The notes: generated by a model from the letters alone, not told the origin. DNA of 64,000 bases from JBDTNQ01 sp039933635 (GCA_039933635.1 JBDTNQ010000008.1:1-64000), one strand, 5' to 3'; positions 8,217 to 17,389 are shown, counted from the stretch's first letter. Numbers and translations are program-made.

Positions 8217-8741
8217 ATGGACATGATTCTGAACCTTAACCGGTTCCGCAGCGCGCTGGAACGGGTGGAACGCACGTTCGAACCGGCGGAGTTCCAGGCG
8301 GACGACAACGACTTCCGTGTCACCACGCCGGTCGAGCTGACGGCTGAGATCCACAAGGACGGCCGCAAGTTCCGCTTGGTCGGATCCGCCAAGACCACCC
8401 TCGAGACAGCCTGCAGCCGGTGTCTCGAGCCCTTCACCTTACCGGTGAAGGCCGCCTTCGACCTGATGTTCCTGCCGCACTCTGACGCGGCGGACGACCA
8501 GGAAAAGGAGGTCGATGACGACGACGTCGGGGTGTCGTACTACAGCGACGATCAGATCAACCTTGGTGACGTGATGCGTGAGCAGTTCTATCTGGCCATG
8601 CCCATGAAACCGCTGTGCCAGACCGACTGCCAGGGGTTGTGTCCTCAGTGCGGCACGAACCGCAACGTGGCCACCTGCGACTGCAAGTTCGACTGGGTCG
8701 ATCCCAGACTCGAGGCCCTGAAGGACCTGCGAGGACAATGA
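8217..8741 (+). CDS. DUF177 (YceD-family) protein
   Basis: A protein of about 174 residues of the DUF177/YceD family. The central CSRCLEPF Cys pair and a C-terminal LCPQCGTNRNVATCDC cysteine cluster are family hallmarks, with an acidic stretch between them. In many bacteria this gene precedes rpmF and plsX, exactly as here, and it has been linked to 23S rRNA accumulation; the biochemical role is not settled. The first of two close ATG codons (8217 and 8223) was chosen. A TTG 27 nt further upstream would add nine residues with no family match. A TAAAAT hexamer at 8178-8183 could be a promoter. Confidence 0.85.
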   Translation: MDMILNLNRFRSALERVERTFEPAEFQADDNDFRVTTPVELTAEIHKDGRKFRLVGSAKTTLETACSRCLEPFTLPVKAAFDLMFLPHSDAADDQEKEVDDDDVGVSYYSDDQINLGDVMREQFYLAMPMKPLCQTDCQGLCPQCGTNRNVATCDCKFDWVDPRLEALKDLRGQ

Positions 8742-8818
8742 CGCGGCCCGCTGGGAGCCGCTGACCGGTCGAGCCGGCTGGCCGACAAGCCCTCTAGCCT
8801 GGAGAGAACGAGAATCCG

Positions 8819-9001
8819 ATGCCTAATCCGAAACGACGCCATTCCAAGACCCGCACAGCCAAGCGCCGAACCCACGACGCCTTGAAGCCGATCGGCACGA
8901 GCGAGTGCCCGCAGTGTCACGAGCTCAAGCTGCCGCACACCGTCTGCAAGAACTGCGGCTACTACCGTGGCCGGCAGGTTCGCGCCGTCGACGAGGAGTA
9001 G
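8819..9001 (+). CDS. rpmF: 50S ribosomal protein bL32
   Basis: A 60-residue basic protein with the usual bL32 start [17 protein letters not shown]. Two CxxC pairs (CPQC and CKNC) form the zinc-binding version. It lies between DUF177 and plsX as in many genomes. A GGAGAG sequence precedes the ATG by 12 nt, and a TAGCCT hexamer lies just before it. Confidence 0.97.
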   Translation: MPNPKRRHSKTRTAKRRTHDALKPIGTSECPQCHELKLPHTVCKNCGYYRGRQVRAVDEE

Positions 9002-9013
9002 GCCCGACCTCCC

Positions 9014-10018
9014 GTGCCGGTGATCGCCGTTGACGCGATGGGGGGCGATCGCGCTCCCGCCGCAGTGGTCGAAGGGGCGTTGCTTGCCGCCCGTGAGCGT
9101 CACGTCGCGGTGGTGCTCGTGGGCCCGTCGCAACGCCTGCACGACGAAATTGCCCGCCACGATCGCGGCGACGCGCGTGTCGACATTGTCGATGCGCCGG
9201 ACGTGATCGGGATGGACGAGTCGCCGCTGACGGCGCTCCGTCGCAAGCCCGGGGCCTCCATTCGCGTCGCGGCTGAGTTGGTCCGGTCCGGGCAGGCGGC
9301 GGCCCTGTTCAGCGCCGGGCATTCCGGCGCCACCATGCTCGCGGTGCACGGCGCGTTTGGCATGCTTGCCGGGGCGGATCGGCCCGCGCTGGCGGTCACG
9401 GTCCCAACGCCGAGTGGGGAAGCCGTGCTGCTCGATGCGGGCGCCAACGTCGAGTGTCGTCCCGAGCATCTCGTCGAGTTCGCGCATCTCGGCGCGGCCT
9501 ATGCCCAGGTCATCCTCGACGTGTCCCGTCCCCGAGTCGGCCTGCTGTCGATCGGAGAAGAGCCCGGCAAGGGCACGGATCTGATTCGCCTGACGCATCA
9601 ACGCCTGCTGGCAGCGGGGGCGTCCCTGAATTTCATTGGCAATCTCGAAGCGCGCGATCTCTTCTCGGGCCGCGCGGATGTGATTGTCTGCGACGGGTTC
9701 ACGGGCAACATCGCGCTGAAAGTAGGAGAGGGACTCGTCGAGGCGCTGGAGCAGATGCTGCGCGAGGAACTGGGATCTGCGCTCGTGTCTCAGATTGGCG
9801 CGCTGTTGATGAGCCGCGCGTTCGCGCGCTTGCGCCAGCGCGTGGACTCCGCCGAGTATGGCGCCGCGCCGCTGCTCGGCGTGCAGGGGCTCGCACTCAT
9901 CGGTCACGGGCGATCGTCGCCGCGCGCGATCGCCAGTGGCGTGGCGCTGGCGGTGCGGCTGGCCGATGCGGGCCTCGTGACGCGGCTTGCCGGGGCCCTT
10001 GCGGCCGCGCATGCGTGA
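9014..10018 (+). CDS. plsX: Phosphate acyltransferase PlsX
   Basis: A 334-residue protein starting with GTG, 12 nt after rpmF. The N-terminal AVDAMGGDRAP motif, SAGHSGA at about residue 100 and VCDGFTGNIALKVGEG in the C-terminal third are PlsX signatures. PlsX converts acyl-ACP to acyl phosphate for phosphatidic-acid synthesis and acts at the inner face of the membrane. The frequent neighbours fabH and fabD are missing between plsX and fabG. Ribosome-binding site is weak, so translation may depend on coupling with rpmF. Confidence 0.95.
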   Translation: MPVIAVDAMGGDRAPAAVVEGALLAARERHVAVVLVGPSQRLHDEIARHDRGDARVDIVDAPDVIGMDESPLTALRRKPGASIRVAAELVRSGQAAALFSAGHSGATMLAVHGAFGMLAGADRPALAVTVPTPSGEAVLLDAGANVECRPEHLVEFAHLGAAYAQVILDVSRPRVGLLSIGEEPGKGTDLIRLTHQRLLAAGASLNFIGNLEARDLFSGRADVIVCDGFTGNIALKVGEGLVEALEQMLREELGSALVSQIGALLMSRAFARLRQRVDSAEYGAAPLLGVQGLALIGHGRSSPRAIASGVALAVRLADAGLVTRLAGALAAAHA

Positions 10019-10067
10019 TCGATTGGTTGCGCCCTGCCCGCACGTGTGCTGAAGTAGGCAGGCTGAT

Positions 10068-10808
10068 ATGAGCACGATGGAGGGCCGTGTGGCCCTGGTC
10101 ACCGGCGCGTCGCGCGGGATCGGGCGCGCGATAGCCGAGCGACTGGCGGCCGATGGCGCCACGGTCGTGGCTGCCGCGCGCGGGGAGCATGCGCACGAGA
10201 CGGTGGCCGGCATTGTCGCGCGGGGCGGGCGAGCCGAGGCCGCGACGATGGATGTGACCGATGATGCGGCGGTGATGGCAACCGTGGCTGGCATCCTCGA
10301 GCGACACGGCAGGGTCGATATCCTGGTGAACAATGCGGGAATCACGCGCGACCAGTTGATGCTGCGGATGAAGCGCGACGACTGGGATGCGGTGGTGTCG
10401 ACCAACCTGACGGCGGCCTATACGTGCGTCCAGGCAGTGCTCAAAGGGATGGTCAAGCAGCGGGCGGGGCGCATCGTGAACATCTCGTCGGTCGTCGGAC
10501 AGTCGGGCAATGCCGGACAGGTGAACTACGCGGCGTCGAAGGCGGGCTTGATCGGACTCACGAAAGCGCTGGCGCTCGAGGTGGCGTCGCGCGGGATTAC
10601 GGTCAACGCCGTCGCCCCAGGGCTGATCGAAACGGATATGACGAAGGCGTTGTCGGCCGGCACGCACGACGAGTGGGCGTCGCGCATTCCATTGAAGCGG
10701 CTCGGCACCGCCGCGGACGTGGCGTCCGCGGTGGCGTTTCTGGCGTCCGACGAGGCGTCGTATATTACCGGCCAGGTTCTGGCCGTCAATGGGGGCATGT
10801 ACTTGTAG
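10068..10808 (+). CDS. fabG: 3-oxoacyl-[ACP] reductase
   Basis: A 246-residue short-chain dehydrogenase. The NADPH-binding TGASRGIG is at residues 12-19, NNAG at 88-91, and the catalytic Ser141, Tyr154 and Lys158 (YAASK) are in place. The N-terminal ALVTGASRGIGRAIAE block and the C-terminal TGQVLAVNGGMYL end are typical of FabG. It reduces 3-oxoacyl-ACP in each elongation cycle. A second ATG three codons downstream (10077) is an equally possible start. Lying between plsX and acpP, it is the genuine fatty-acid enzyme rather than a general SDR. Confidence 0.94.
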   Translation: MSTMEGRVALVTGASRGIGRAIAERLAADGATVVAAARGEHAHETVAGIVARGGRAEAATMDVTDDAAVMATVAGILERHGRVDILVNNAGITRDQLMLRMKRDDWDAVVSTNLTAAYTCVQAVLKGMVKQRAGRIVNISSVVGQSGNAGQVNYAASKAGLIGLTKALALEVASRGITVNAVAPGLIETDMTKALSAGTHDEWASRIPLKRLGTAADVASAVAFLASDEASYITGQVLAVNGGMYL

Positions 10809-10810
10809 CG

Positions 10811-10827
10811 GCCCGCGCGCGGCGGGC
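10811..10827 (+). terminator. Hairpin between fabG and acpP
   Basis: GCCCGC and GCGGGC form a 6-bp G+C stem with a five-base loop, two bases after the fabG stop. There is no T tract. It could attenuate transcription or stabilise mRNA ends before the acpP promoter region (TAGCAT at 10833-10838). Confidence 0.35.
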
Positions 10828-10890
10828 CGGTATAGCATGCTGGTTGAGTATCGGGCAGGTCGTCGACCTGGCCCCTTGGAGGAGGACTGA

Positions 10891-11130
10891 ATGGCGGTTG
10901 CGGATCAGGTCAAGAAGATCATCGTCGAACAACTGGGCGTCGATGAAGAGGAAGTGACGCCGGATGCGTCGTTCGTGGACGATCTGGGAGCGGACTCCCT
11001 CGACACGGTCGAACTCGTCATGGCCTTCGAGGAGGAATTCGGGATCGAGATTCCGGATGAGGACGCTGAGAAGATTACCCGCGTGAAGGAAGCCGTCGAG
11101 TACATCGAAGGCCACGCCAAGAAGAAGTAG
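10891..11130 (+). CDS. acpP: Acyl carrier protein
   Basis: A 79-residue acidic helical protein. The phosphopantetheine attachment motif [10 protein letters not shown] is present with the Ser at about residue 36. It has one of the best ribosome-binding sites in the window, GGAGGAGG about six bases before the ATG. A TAGCAT hexamer about 50 nt upstream may be its own promoter, fitting the high expression expected of ACP. FabF follows 12 nt downstream. Confidence 0.97.
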   Translation: MAVADQVKKIIVEQLGVDEEEVTPDASFVDDLGADSLDTVELVMAFEEEFGIEIPDEDAEKITRVKEAVEYIEGHAKKK

Positions 11131-11142
11131 CTCGGAGGGGAT

Positions 11143-12384
11143 TTGCAGAGGCGAGTAGTCGTCACAGGCGTCGGCCTGCTGTCCTCGGTCGGCATCGGCA
11201 CCGAGGCATGCTGGGAGGCGCTGTGCGCCGGCCGCAGCGGCATCGGACCCATCACACACTTCGACGCGTCGAAGTTCGCGGCACGCATTGCCGGCGAGGT
11301 GAAGGGTTTCGATCCGCTGCAGTACATGGACAAGAAGGACGTCAAGAAGGCGGACGTCTTCATCCAGTTCGCGCTGGCGGCCTCGGAGTTCGCGGTGCGC
11401 GATGCCCGGCTCGAGGTCACGCCGGACATCGCCGACAACGTCGGCGTGTTCATCGCGTCGGGCATCGGGGGGTTCAGCACGATCGAAAGCGAGCACCTGG
11501 CCCTCATCAACGGCGGTCCCCGTCGCATCTCGCCATTCTTCATTCCGGCATCCATCATCAACCTGGCCGCGGGACAGGTGTCGATTCGATTCGGCGCCCG
11601 CGGGCCAAACCTCGCCACCTGCACGGCGTGCACGGCCTCGGCGCACGCGATCGGTGAATCGTACGAAATCATCAGACGTGGCGACGCGGACGTGATGATC
11701 ACCGGGGGATCCGAGGCGTCCATCACGCCGATGGGGGTCGGCGGCTTTGCCGCATTGCGAGCCCTGTCGACGCGCAACGACGAGCCCGAGCGCGCCAGCC
11801 GGCCCTTCGACAAGGATCGCGACGGCTTCGTGGTCGGCGAGGGCGCCGGCATGGTGATCATCGAAGAACTCGAGGGCGCGCGCCGCCGTGGGGCGACCAT
11901 CTACGCCGAAATCGTCGGCTATGGCTTGTCCGGTGACGCGTACCACCTGACCGGCCAGCCGGAAGACGGGAACGGCGCCGTCCGATCGATGCGGATGGCG
12001 CTCCGGAAGGCCGGACTGCAGCCGGACGCCATCGACTACATCAACGCCCACGGCACGTCGACGCCCATCAACGATCCCACCGAAACCCTCGCGGTCCGTA
12101 CGGTATTCGGCGACCATGCGAAGACGCTGGTGATGTCGTCAACGAAGTCGATGACCGGACACTTGCTGGGCGCGGCCGGGGGGCTCGAAGCGGGTATCAC
12201 CGCCCTCGCAATCCGCGACCAGGTGGCGCCACCGACCATCAACCTCGACGAGCCCGATCCAGCCTGCGACCTGGACTACGCGCCGAAGGTCAAGCGACCG
12301 ATGAAGATCGACTACGCGTTGTCGAATTCGTTCGGGTTCGGTGGCACGAATGGCACGTTGCTGCTGAAGCGGTACGCTGAGTAG
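11143..12384 (+). CDS. fabF: 3-oxoacyl-[ACP] synthase II
   Basis: A 413-residue condensing enzyme starting with TTG, chosen because CGGAGGGG lies directly upstream and the protein begins RRVVVTGVGLLSSVG as the family does. The Cys-His-His triad is visible: Cys163 in TACTASA, His303 in NAHGTSTPIND and His340 in SMTGHLLGAAGG. The NSFGFGGTN C-terminal motif is intact. FabF elongates acyl-ACP with malonyl-ACP. The acpP-fabF pair is a classic arrangement. Confidence 0.96.
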   Translation: MQRRVVVTGVGLLSSVGIGTEACWEALCAGRSGIGPITHFDASKFAARIAGEVKGFDPLQYMDKKDVKKADVFIQFALAASEFAVRDARLEVTPDIADNVGVFIASGIGGFSTIESEHLALINGGPRRISPFFIPASIINLAAGQVSIRFGARGPNLATCTACTASAHAIGESYEIIRRGDADVMITGGSEASITPMGVGGFAALRALSTRNDEPERASRPFDKDRDGFVVGEGAGMVIIEELEGARRRGATIYAEIVGYGLSGDAYHLTGQPEDGNGAVRSMRMALRKAGLQPDAIDYINAHGTSTPINDPTETLAVRTVFGDHAKTLVMSSTKSMTGHLLGAAGGLEAGITALAIRDQVAPPTINLDEPDPACDLDYAPKVKRPMKIDYALSNSFGFGGTNGTLLLKRYAE

Positions 12385-12453
12385 CAGGGAGCTTGGGCTC
12401 AACGCCTGCGCCTCGGGGTACGGCGACGGAAGCCTCGAGCCAGAAGTTCGAGC

Positions 12454-12487
12454 CGAAGCCCGAAGCCCGAAGCCCGAAGCCCGAAGC
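12454..12487 (+). repeat. Tandem heptamer repeat CGAAGCC
   Basis: Four exact copies of CGAAGCC plus six bases of a fifth occupy the spacer between fabF and the DUF374 gene. The flanking bases contain degenerate relatives (AGCCTCGAGCC, CCAAGCCCTGAGCCC). Not coding in any frame with family similarity. Probably a slippage-prone spacer repeat. Confidence 0.8.
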
Positions 12488-12525
12488 TGTGAGCGCCAAG
12501 CCCTGAGCCCCCGTCCCTGCCGCTG

Positions 12526-13230
12526 ATGCCTCTGACCCGGCGCAAGCGCATTCAAGCAGCCGTGATCGCCGCGGTCGGCGTGCCCGTGGTCGAGGCCATC
12601 GGGGCGACGTACCACTGGATCGAGCGCGGCACCGAGCACCTCGACGCCATCCACCGCAGCGGCCGTCAGCCCATCTACGCGCTCTGGCACGGCCGGATCA
12701 TGCCGGGCACCATCTACCTTCGCGACCGCGACATCGTCGTGATCACCAGCGAGAACTTCGACGGCGAGTGGGTCGCGCGGCTGATTCGGCGGTTCGGATA
12801 CGACACCGCGAGGGGATCGACTTCGCGGAACGGTGCAAAGGCGCTCGTGCAACTGCGACGAGACATGCGGGCTGGACGCCCCGTGGCGTTCACCATCGAC
12901 GGTCCCAGAGGCCCTCGAGAGGTCGCGCAGCCGGGCGCTGTCTGGCTGGCGAGCGCGACGGGCAATCCGATCCTGCCGTTCCACATCGAAGCCCGGGACG
13001 CCTGGACGGCGAAAAGCTGGGACCGCCATCAAATCCCCAAGCCCGGCACCGACGTCGTCGCGACGATGGGGCCGCCGATCGAGGTGGCCGCGAACGCGGA
13101 CGCCGAGAGTATCGAACGCGGACGACTCGAACTCGAGGCAGCGCTCGGCAGATTGAAGCACATGGCGCTCGACGTACTGGCCGCGGAGCGAGGGCCTGGA
13201 GGGCATGGGCATGAACCTGAAATCCGGTGA
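12526..13230 (+). CDS. DUF374 lysophospholipid acyltransferase-like protein
   Basis: A 234-residue protein of the DUF374 branch of the LPLAT superfamily. Family features are YALWHGRIMPG at about residues 48-58, ITSENFDGE, and the invariant TIDGPRGPREVAQPG at about 123-138. Such proteins are related to the acyltransferases of lipid A and phospholipid synthesis; the substrate of this branch is not established. An N-terminal hydrophobic segment may attach it to the membrane. It follows the fatty-acid genes after a repeat-filled spacer and overlaps the next gene. Confidence 0.75.
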   Translation: MPLTRRKRIQAAVIAAVGVPVVEAIGATYHWIERGTEHLDAIHRSGRQPIYALWHGRIMPGTIYLRDRDIVVITSENFDGEWVARLIRRFGYDTARGSTSRNGAKALVQLRRDMRAGRPVAFTIDGPRGPREVAQPGAVWLASATGNPILPFHIEARDAWTAKSWDRHQIPKPGTDVVATMGPPIEVAANADAESIERGRLELEAALGRLKHMALDVLAAERGPGGHGHEPEIR

Positions 13231-13822
13231 CGGCTGGTCTCGGGAGTGGCCGCGTTTGGCCGCGATGATGGTGAGCCTGGCGATTCCCACCGCATGCGGG
13301 CGTCCCGATTCCGGGGCCGCGCGGCTACAGCAGACCGATGCGGGCGCCGCTCAGGCAGGCCCGGCAACTCCGGCCCTCATCGTCCTGAAGGGGGCGTCGC
13401 GGCTTCGGGACGGCCAGGGGCGCCACGGCGGACACGAACTCAGTTATCGGCTGCAGGTCGCGTATCCGGCCGAGGAAGTTCTGCGCAAGATTCACGAGAG
13501 CATTGCGGCCATGCCCGCGACGCCGCTCGAACACGAGTTTCTGAATCCCGGCCTCGCCACGGGCGTTCGGCGCGGATGGTCCACTTTCATCGATGGGAGC
13601 AGGACGCCGAGCACCAGAGTGACCGCGTGGGTTGGGGAGTGGCAGACGACGGGCAGCGACGTGGTCATCTACTCGTTGCGCTACGACTCGGCGGTGGGAC
13701 CGTCTCGGGCCGGAGATGAGAGGCCGGACAATGACGACCTGCTGGTCAGCGCCTCGTTCATACCGGCCGCCGCGGCGGCCGCCGTTCGGAAGCAAATCGG
13801 CATCACCGCCCCCATCAAGTAG
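13211..13822 (+). CDS. Hypothetical exported protein
   Basis: A 203-residue protein not recognised by family. The N-terminus has a hydrophobic stretch (RLAAMMVSLAIPTACG), a possible lipoprotein or Sec signal, though the residue at -3 of the Cys is Pro rather than Leu. The rest is soluble-looking with alternating polar and hydrophobic strands and ends FIPAAAAAAVRKQIGI. GGAGGG lies seven bases before this ATG; an ATG six bases earlier has only one base of spacing and is less likely. It overlaps the DUF374 gene by 20 bases and converges on the receptor gene 15 nt away. Confidence 0.6.
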   Translation: MNLKSGDGWSREWPRLAAMMVSLAIPTACGRPDSGAARLQQTDAGAAQAGPATPALIVLKGASRLRDGQGRHGGHELSYRLQVAYPAEEVLRKIHESIAAMPATPLEHEFLNPGLATGVRRGWSTFIDGSRTPSTRVTAWVGEWQTTGSDVVIYSLRYDSAVGPSRAGDERPDNDDLLVSASFIPAAAAAAVRKQIGITAPIK

Positions 13823-13837
13823 AGCCGTCCGGGCTCG

Positions 13838-16312
13838 TCAGAAGCGGTACCTGAGCCCAAAGGATGGCAGCCGTGGAAGGCCACTGTCGGTCTTGTAGCC
13901 GATCTGCGGCCGATCGCTCGCGGGATCGAAGTCGAGTTGCGGCTGTAGGTTGACGTAGTTCTTCCGGTTGAGGGCGTTCAGGATCTCGACGTAGATCTGC
14001 CAGCGACCGGCCGGGTTCTTCGGTTTGAACGTGATGCGCAGGTCCAGGCGCGTGTACATTGGCAGGCGCGTCCGCGAGAGATTTGACACGCCGCCGAAGT
14101 CGACGGTCCACACCAGGAGCCCACGGGCATCGACTTGGGGAATCAGACGGCCTGACCCGTCAGGGGCCTCCATCGAAGCGACGCGCACGCCGACGGGCAC
14201 TGTGGCCGGAAAGCCGGATGCCACCCGCAGTGTCGAGCCCACGTCGAGGCGTTGACTCAGACGCAGGGTGGAGACAAGGCTGAGCGAGTGGCGGCGGTCG
14301 TAGTCGAAGGGCCGTCGGATGCCGTAGGCGTCAAGCGTCGCCTGGCCCCACGTGTAGGACGCCCATCCAGAGAGACGGTCGGCGGCGGCGCGCTGCCGCT
14401 TCTCGAGATAGACGTCGAAACCATACGCGTTGCCCGAGCCGTCGTTACTGGGTCCGCTCGTGATCTGCGGAGACGTCGGGATGCTCGTCGCCAGCGCGGC
14501 GGGGAAGTCGTACTCCGCCACGCGAGCAGCCGTTTCCTCCGGTGTTTCCAGTCGTCCGATGATCAGCCGGTCGAACGTCTTGTAGTAGGCCTCGACCCGC
14601 GCGGTGATGGCCGGACTGACGTCGTGTTCGAACGTGCCGATCACGTGCGTGGAACGTTCGCTCGAGAGCTGTTTCGCCGTGTCGGCGCTGAGGTCGACGA
14701 AGTAATCGGACTGAAGGAGCTTCTCGTATCCCGGGCTCTGCGTGAAGAGCCCCGCGGATCCCTTCACGCGGTTTCCCCGCCCGAGCTCGACCGTCGCGGA
14801 GAGCCGGGGCGAGAAAACCACCTCTCCATTGAAGCCGCTCCGATCGATGCGCAGTCCCGGTTCCATTCTCACGCGAGGACCAAGGGTGAGCCGATCCACC
14901 AGCCATGCCGATGCACGTGTGGTGTCGCGGCTCGAGGCGAGGAGCGACGGCAACCCCGTGCCGCCAATCACGGCGGAGCCATTGGCCACGGAGCCATTGC
15001 GATCGCCGCTGATCGTCCAGTCCCAGGTCGTCCTCAAGGCGTGCAGGTCGAACCCCGCGCTCACCGTCTGTCGGCGGCCGACCTGCGCATCGATCTGCTG
15101 CCGAAAGGACAGGTCGCGTACGGTCAATCCGCGGTTGAACACGATGGCCGATACCTGCTCGGCGTCCCGTTCGGGCGAGTTCGAGCGCCGCGCGCCATCG
15201 CGTACCGAGCCATCAACGGCGAGGTCATCGCCATAGTCGTACCACGCCAGGATGGAACGAGCGGTCACCTGCCGCGAGAGCACGCCGCTGTAGCTCAGCG
15301 ACACGAGGTCGTTCTTGGACGTGTCGCCGACGGCAATGGAGTCGCCGCTGTCCGTGAACGTGGCGTCTGTCTTCTCGCGACTCCGCAGCGCAAAAAGGCT
15401 GAACACGTGACCAGGTTTCGCGTGCCAGTCGCCTCTCGCCTGCAGGTCCCCGAACGAGGGCAGGTCGTTGCCGGTGATCTTGTCCGCCACGAGATCGTAG
15501 TACGTGCGGCGTCCCGTGAAGAGCCAGGAGCCTCGGGCTTGCCCCGGCAGCTTGCCCTCCAGCACGACGTTCGCGTCGGTCAGCGACATGGCAGCCGATC
15601 CGGTCAGTCGCTCGCTGGAGGTGCCCGAGCGATTCTCGACGACGAGGATCGACGAGAGGCGATCGCCGTACTCGGCGCCGAAGCCTCCCGCGGTCAGCTC
15701 GAATCGCCTGACCGTTTCGGGATTGAACGCCGACGTCAGGCCGAAGAGGCGATAGGGGTTGTGAATTTCCACCCCGTCCATGACGGTGAGGTTCTGATCG
15801 GGCCCACCGCCACGAACCGCCAGCCGGCTACCGAAGTCGTCCGTGGCGCTCACCCCCGGCAGTGTCTGAAGGGCCTTGAAGATGTTGTCGCCCGCACCGG
15901 CCACTCGCAGGACGGAGGAGGGTTGAAGCGCGACGACTGACTGGGGGGCCGACACCGCGGTGTCGGAGATGTCGATGGACTCCTGCACCGACGTCTTTGC
16001 CAGCGACAGCTCCACCGGTCCCATGCCGGGCGTGATCGTGAGATCGATCGGCTGATCGATGAAGCTCGGGGACGACACGACGACGCGGAGCGGTCCGGGC
16101 CGGGCGGTCAGGGTGAATCGGCCGTCCGCGTCGGCGGTGGCCTTGGTGATCCCTGCGGTCACGACAGCCCCGGGCAGCGGACGACCGTCCGTCTTCGCGA
16201 GGACGCGGCCGGTCACAGTCACCAGCTCCTGGACCGGCGTAGCGAACGCGGGCGCTCCGCCGAAGGCGACGAACAAGCAAGTCAATAAGGTCGATAGTGC
16301 CGTACGCGTCAC
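13838..16312 (-). CDS. TonB-dependent outer-membrane receptor
   Basis: An 824-residue receptor. A signal peptide (TRTALSTLLTCLFVAFGGAPAFA) is followed by a carboxypeptidase-regulatory-like beta domain at about residues 30-110, a plug domain containing DNIFKALQTLPGVS, RGGGPDQNLTVMDGVEIHNP and GFGAEYGDRLSS, and a long beta-barrel ending with an aromatic residue (GLRYRF). This layout is the one expanded in Acidobacteriota and Bacteroidota for uptake of large or unknown ligands. The GTG at 16312 was chosen because GGAGAG lies nine bases upstream and the signal peptide begins there; the frame stays open further upstream but reads as the antisense of the neighbouring gene. Ligand unknown. Confidence 0.85.
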   Translation of the reverse strand: MTRTALSTLLTCLFVAFGGAPAFATPVQELVTVTGRVLAKTDGRPLPGAVVTAGITKATADADGRFTLTARPGPLRVVVSSPSFIDQPIDLTITPGMGPVELSLAKTSVQESIDISDTAVSAPQSVVALQPSSVLRVAGAGDNIFKALQTLPGVSATDDFGSRLAVRGGGPDQNLTVMDGVEIHNPYRLFGLTSAFNPETVRRFELTAGGFGAEYGDRLSSILVVENRSGTSSERLTGSAAMSLTDANVVLEGKLPGQARGSWLFTGRRTYYDLVADKITGNDLPSFGDLQARGDWHAKPGHVFSLFALRSREKTDATFTDSGDSIAVGDTSKNDLVSLSYSGVLSRQVTARSILAWYDYGDDLAVDGSVRDGARRSNSPERDAEQVSAIVFNRGLTVRDLSFRQQIDAQVGRRQTVSAGFDLHALRTTWDWTISGDRNGSVANGSAVIGGTGLPSLLASSRDTTRASAWLVDRLTLGPRVRMEPGLRIDRSGFNGEVVFSPRLSATVELGRGNRVKGSAGLFTQSPGYEKLLQSDYFVDLSADTAKQLSSERSTHVIGTFEHDVSPAITARVEAYYKTFDRLIIGRLETPEETAARVAEYDFPAALATSIPTSPQITSGPSNDGSGNAYGFDVYLEKRQRAAADRLSGWASYTWGQATLDAYGIRRPFDYDRRHSLSLVSTLRLSQRLDVGSTLRVASGFPATVPVGVRVASMEAPDGSGRLIPQVDARGLLVWTVDFGGVSNLSRTRLPMYTRLDLRITFKPKNPAGRWQIYVEILNALNRKNYVNLQPQLDFDPASDRPQIGYKTDSGLPRLPSFGLRYRF

Positions 16313-16399
16313 GTGGGGGTGTCTCTCCGTGGACCGGCGGTAGACTACGAGCGGTCCCATCGCCAATGATACGGACGGCCATGCCATTCGGTTTGATCG

Positions 16400-17302
16400 A
16401 TGATCTTCTTCTCTGATCGGTTCGCCGAGCACACAACGCCGCCCGGCCATCCGGAGTGCCCCGAGCGCGCCGGGGTGTTCGCCGCCGTGGCCTCGAACGC
16501 GGGGCGTCCGGTGACCGAGCCAGAAGCGGCCACGCGCGACGACCTTGCCAGGATCCACACGCTTGCCCACATCGAAACGATCGCGGCGACGGCCGGGCGG
16601 TCGGTCATGTTGGATCCGGACACCTTCACGAGCCCGGAGTCGTATGACGTCGCCCTGCTCGCGGCCGGAGCGGCCGTTGGTGCGGCGCGGCACGCGTGGC
16701 GGGAGCGGACGGGCAGCGTCGCGCTCGTGCGTCCCCCAGGGCACCACGCGGAGCCTCAGCGGGCAATGGGATTCTGTCTGTTCAACAATATCGCGATAGC
16801 CGCCGCGGCCCTGCGCGCCGACGGCGCCTCGCGCGTGGCCATCGTGGACATCGACGTGCACCATGGCAACGGCACGCAGGCGGCCTTCTACGCCGATCCG
16901 GCCGTGTTCTATGTCTCCACCCATCAGTTCCCGTTCTATCCCGGCACCGGCGCGGCCGATGAAACCGGAGTGGGGGACGGAGAAGGCTTTACGCTGAATA
17001 TCCCGCTTGCGGCTGGCGCCACCGACGAGGTCTATCTCCGCGCGTATGAGGGCCAGGTGATTCCCGCCCTCGAGCGGTACAGGCCTGACGTGCTGCTCGT
17101 TTCCGCCGGATTCGACGCGCACGCTCGGGATCCGCTGGCCAGCATGCGGGTCTCGACCGAGGGGTACCGGCAAATCGTCGAGATGCTTGCCCACGGCGCG
17201 GGTCAGTGGTGCGGGGGCCGAAGCGCCTGGGTCACCGAAGGCGGCTATCACCTCGGCGCGCTCGAGGAGTGCTTGGCCGACATGATCGGCGTGGTAACTT
17301 AG
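16400..17302 (+). CDS. Histone-deacetylase-family (AcuC/HDAC-like) hydrolase
   Basis: A 300-residue member of the arginase/deacetylase superfamily. Zinc-site and catalytic residues are present: RPPGHHAE with His115-His116, DIDVHHGNGT with Asp150, Asp152 and His154, and SAGFDAHARDPLA with the third Asp ligand. The C-terminal GGYHL motif includes the expected Tyr. Bacterial relatives remove acetyl groups from protein lysines, polyamines or small amides; no target can be read from the sequence. It is divergent from the receptor gene and precedes leuS by 87 nt, with no obvious shared pathway. Confidence 0.85.
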   Translation: MIFFSDRFAEHTTPPGHPECPERAGVFAAVASNAGRPVTEPEAATRDDLARIHTLAHIETIAATAGRSVMLDPDTFTSPESYDVALLAAGAAVGAARHAWRERTGSVALVRPPGHHAEPQRAMGFCLFNNIAIAAAALRADGASRVAIVDIDVHHGNGTQAAFYADPAVFYVSTHQFPFYPGTGAADETGVGDGEGFTLNIPLAAGATDEVYLRAYEGQVIPALERYRPDVLLVSAGFDAHARDPLASMRVSTEGYRQIVEMLAHGAGQWCGGRSAWVTEGGYHLGALEECLADMIGVVT

Positions 17303-17311
17303 ACGAACGTA

Positions 17312-17381
17312 GGGCTCGAGGCTTCAGGCTCAGGGCCGCGCCCTGATCTGGCCGTGAGTCCGAAGCCTTGAGCCCGAGCCC
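17312..17381. repeat. Imperfect inverted repeat of AAGCC/GAGCCC units
   Basis: A left arm at 17312-17332 beginning GGGCTCGAGGCTTCAGG and a right arm at 17355-17381 ending CTTGAGCCCGAGCCC are imperfect complements. The units resemble the CGAAGCC repeat at 12454. The repeat runs almost to the leuS GTG, so no ribosome-binding site is seen there. It could fold as a hairpin after the HDAC gene but has no T tract. Confidence 0.55.
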
Positions 17382-17389
17382 TTCTCCCC

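Noticed and set aside
13211..13300. Lipoprotein signal in the hypothetical protein after DUF374.
   Set aside because: The residue at -3 of the Cys is Pro, not a lipobox residue. A signal is possible but lipid attachment is not supported.
14252..15940. A long plus-strand frame inside the TonB-dependent receptor gene (562 codons).
   Set aside because: It is the complement of a clear receptor with signal peptide, plug and barrel. It has no start signal and no recognisable domain.
16313..17251. Upstream extension of the receptor frame to 1137 codons.
   Set aside because: The extra part is antisense to the HDAC gene, and a signal peptide with a ribosome-binding site begins at 16312.
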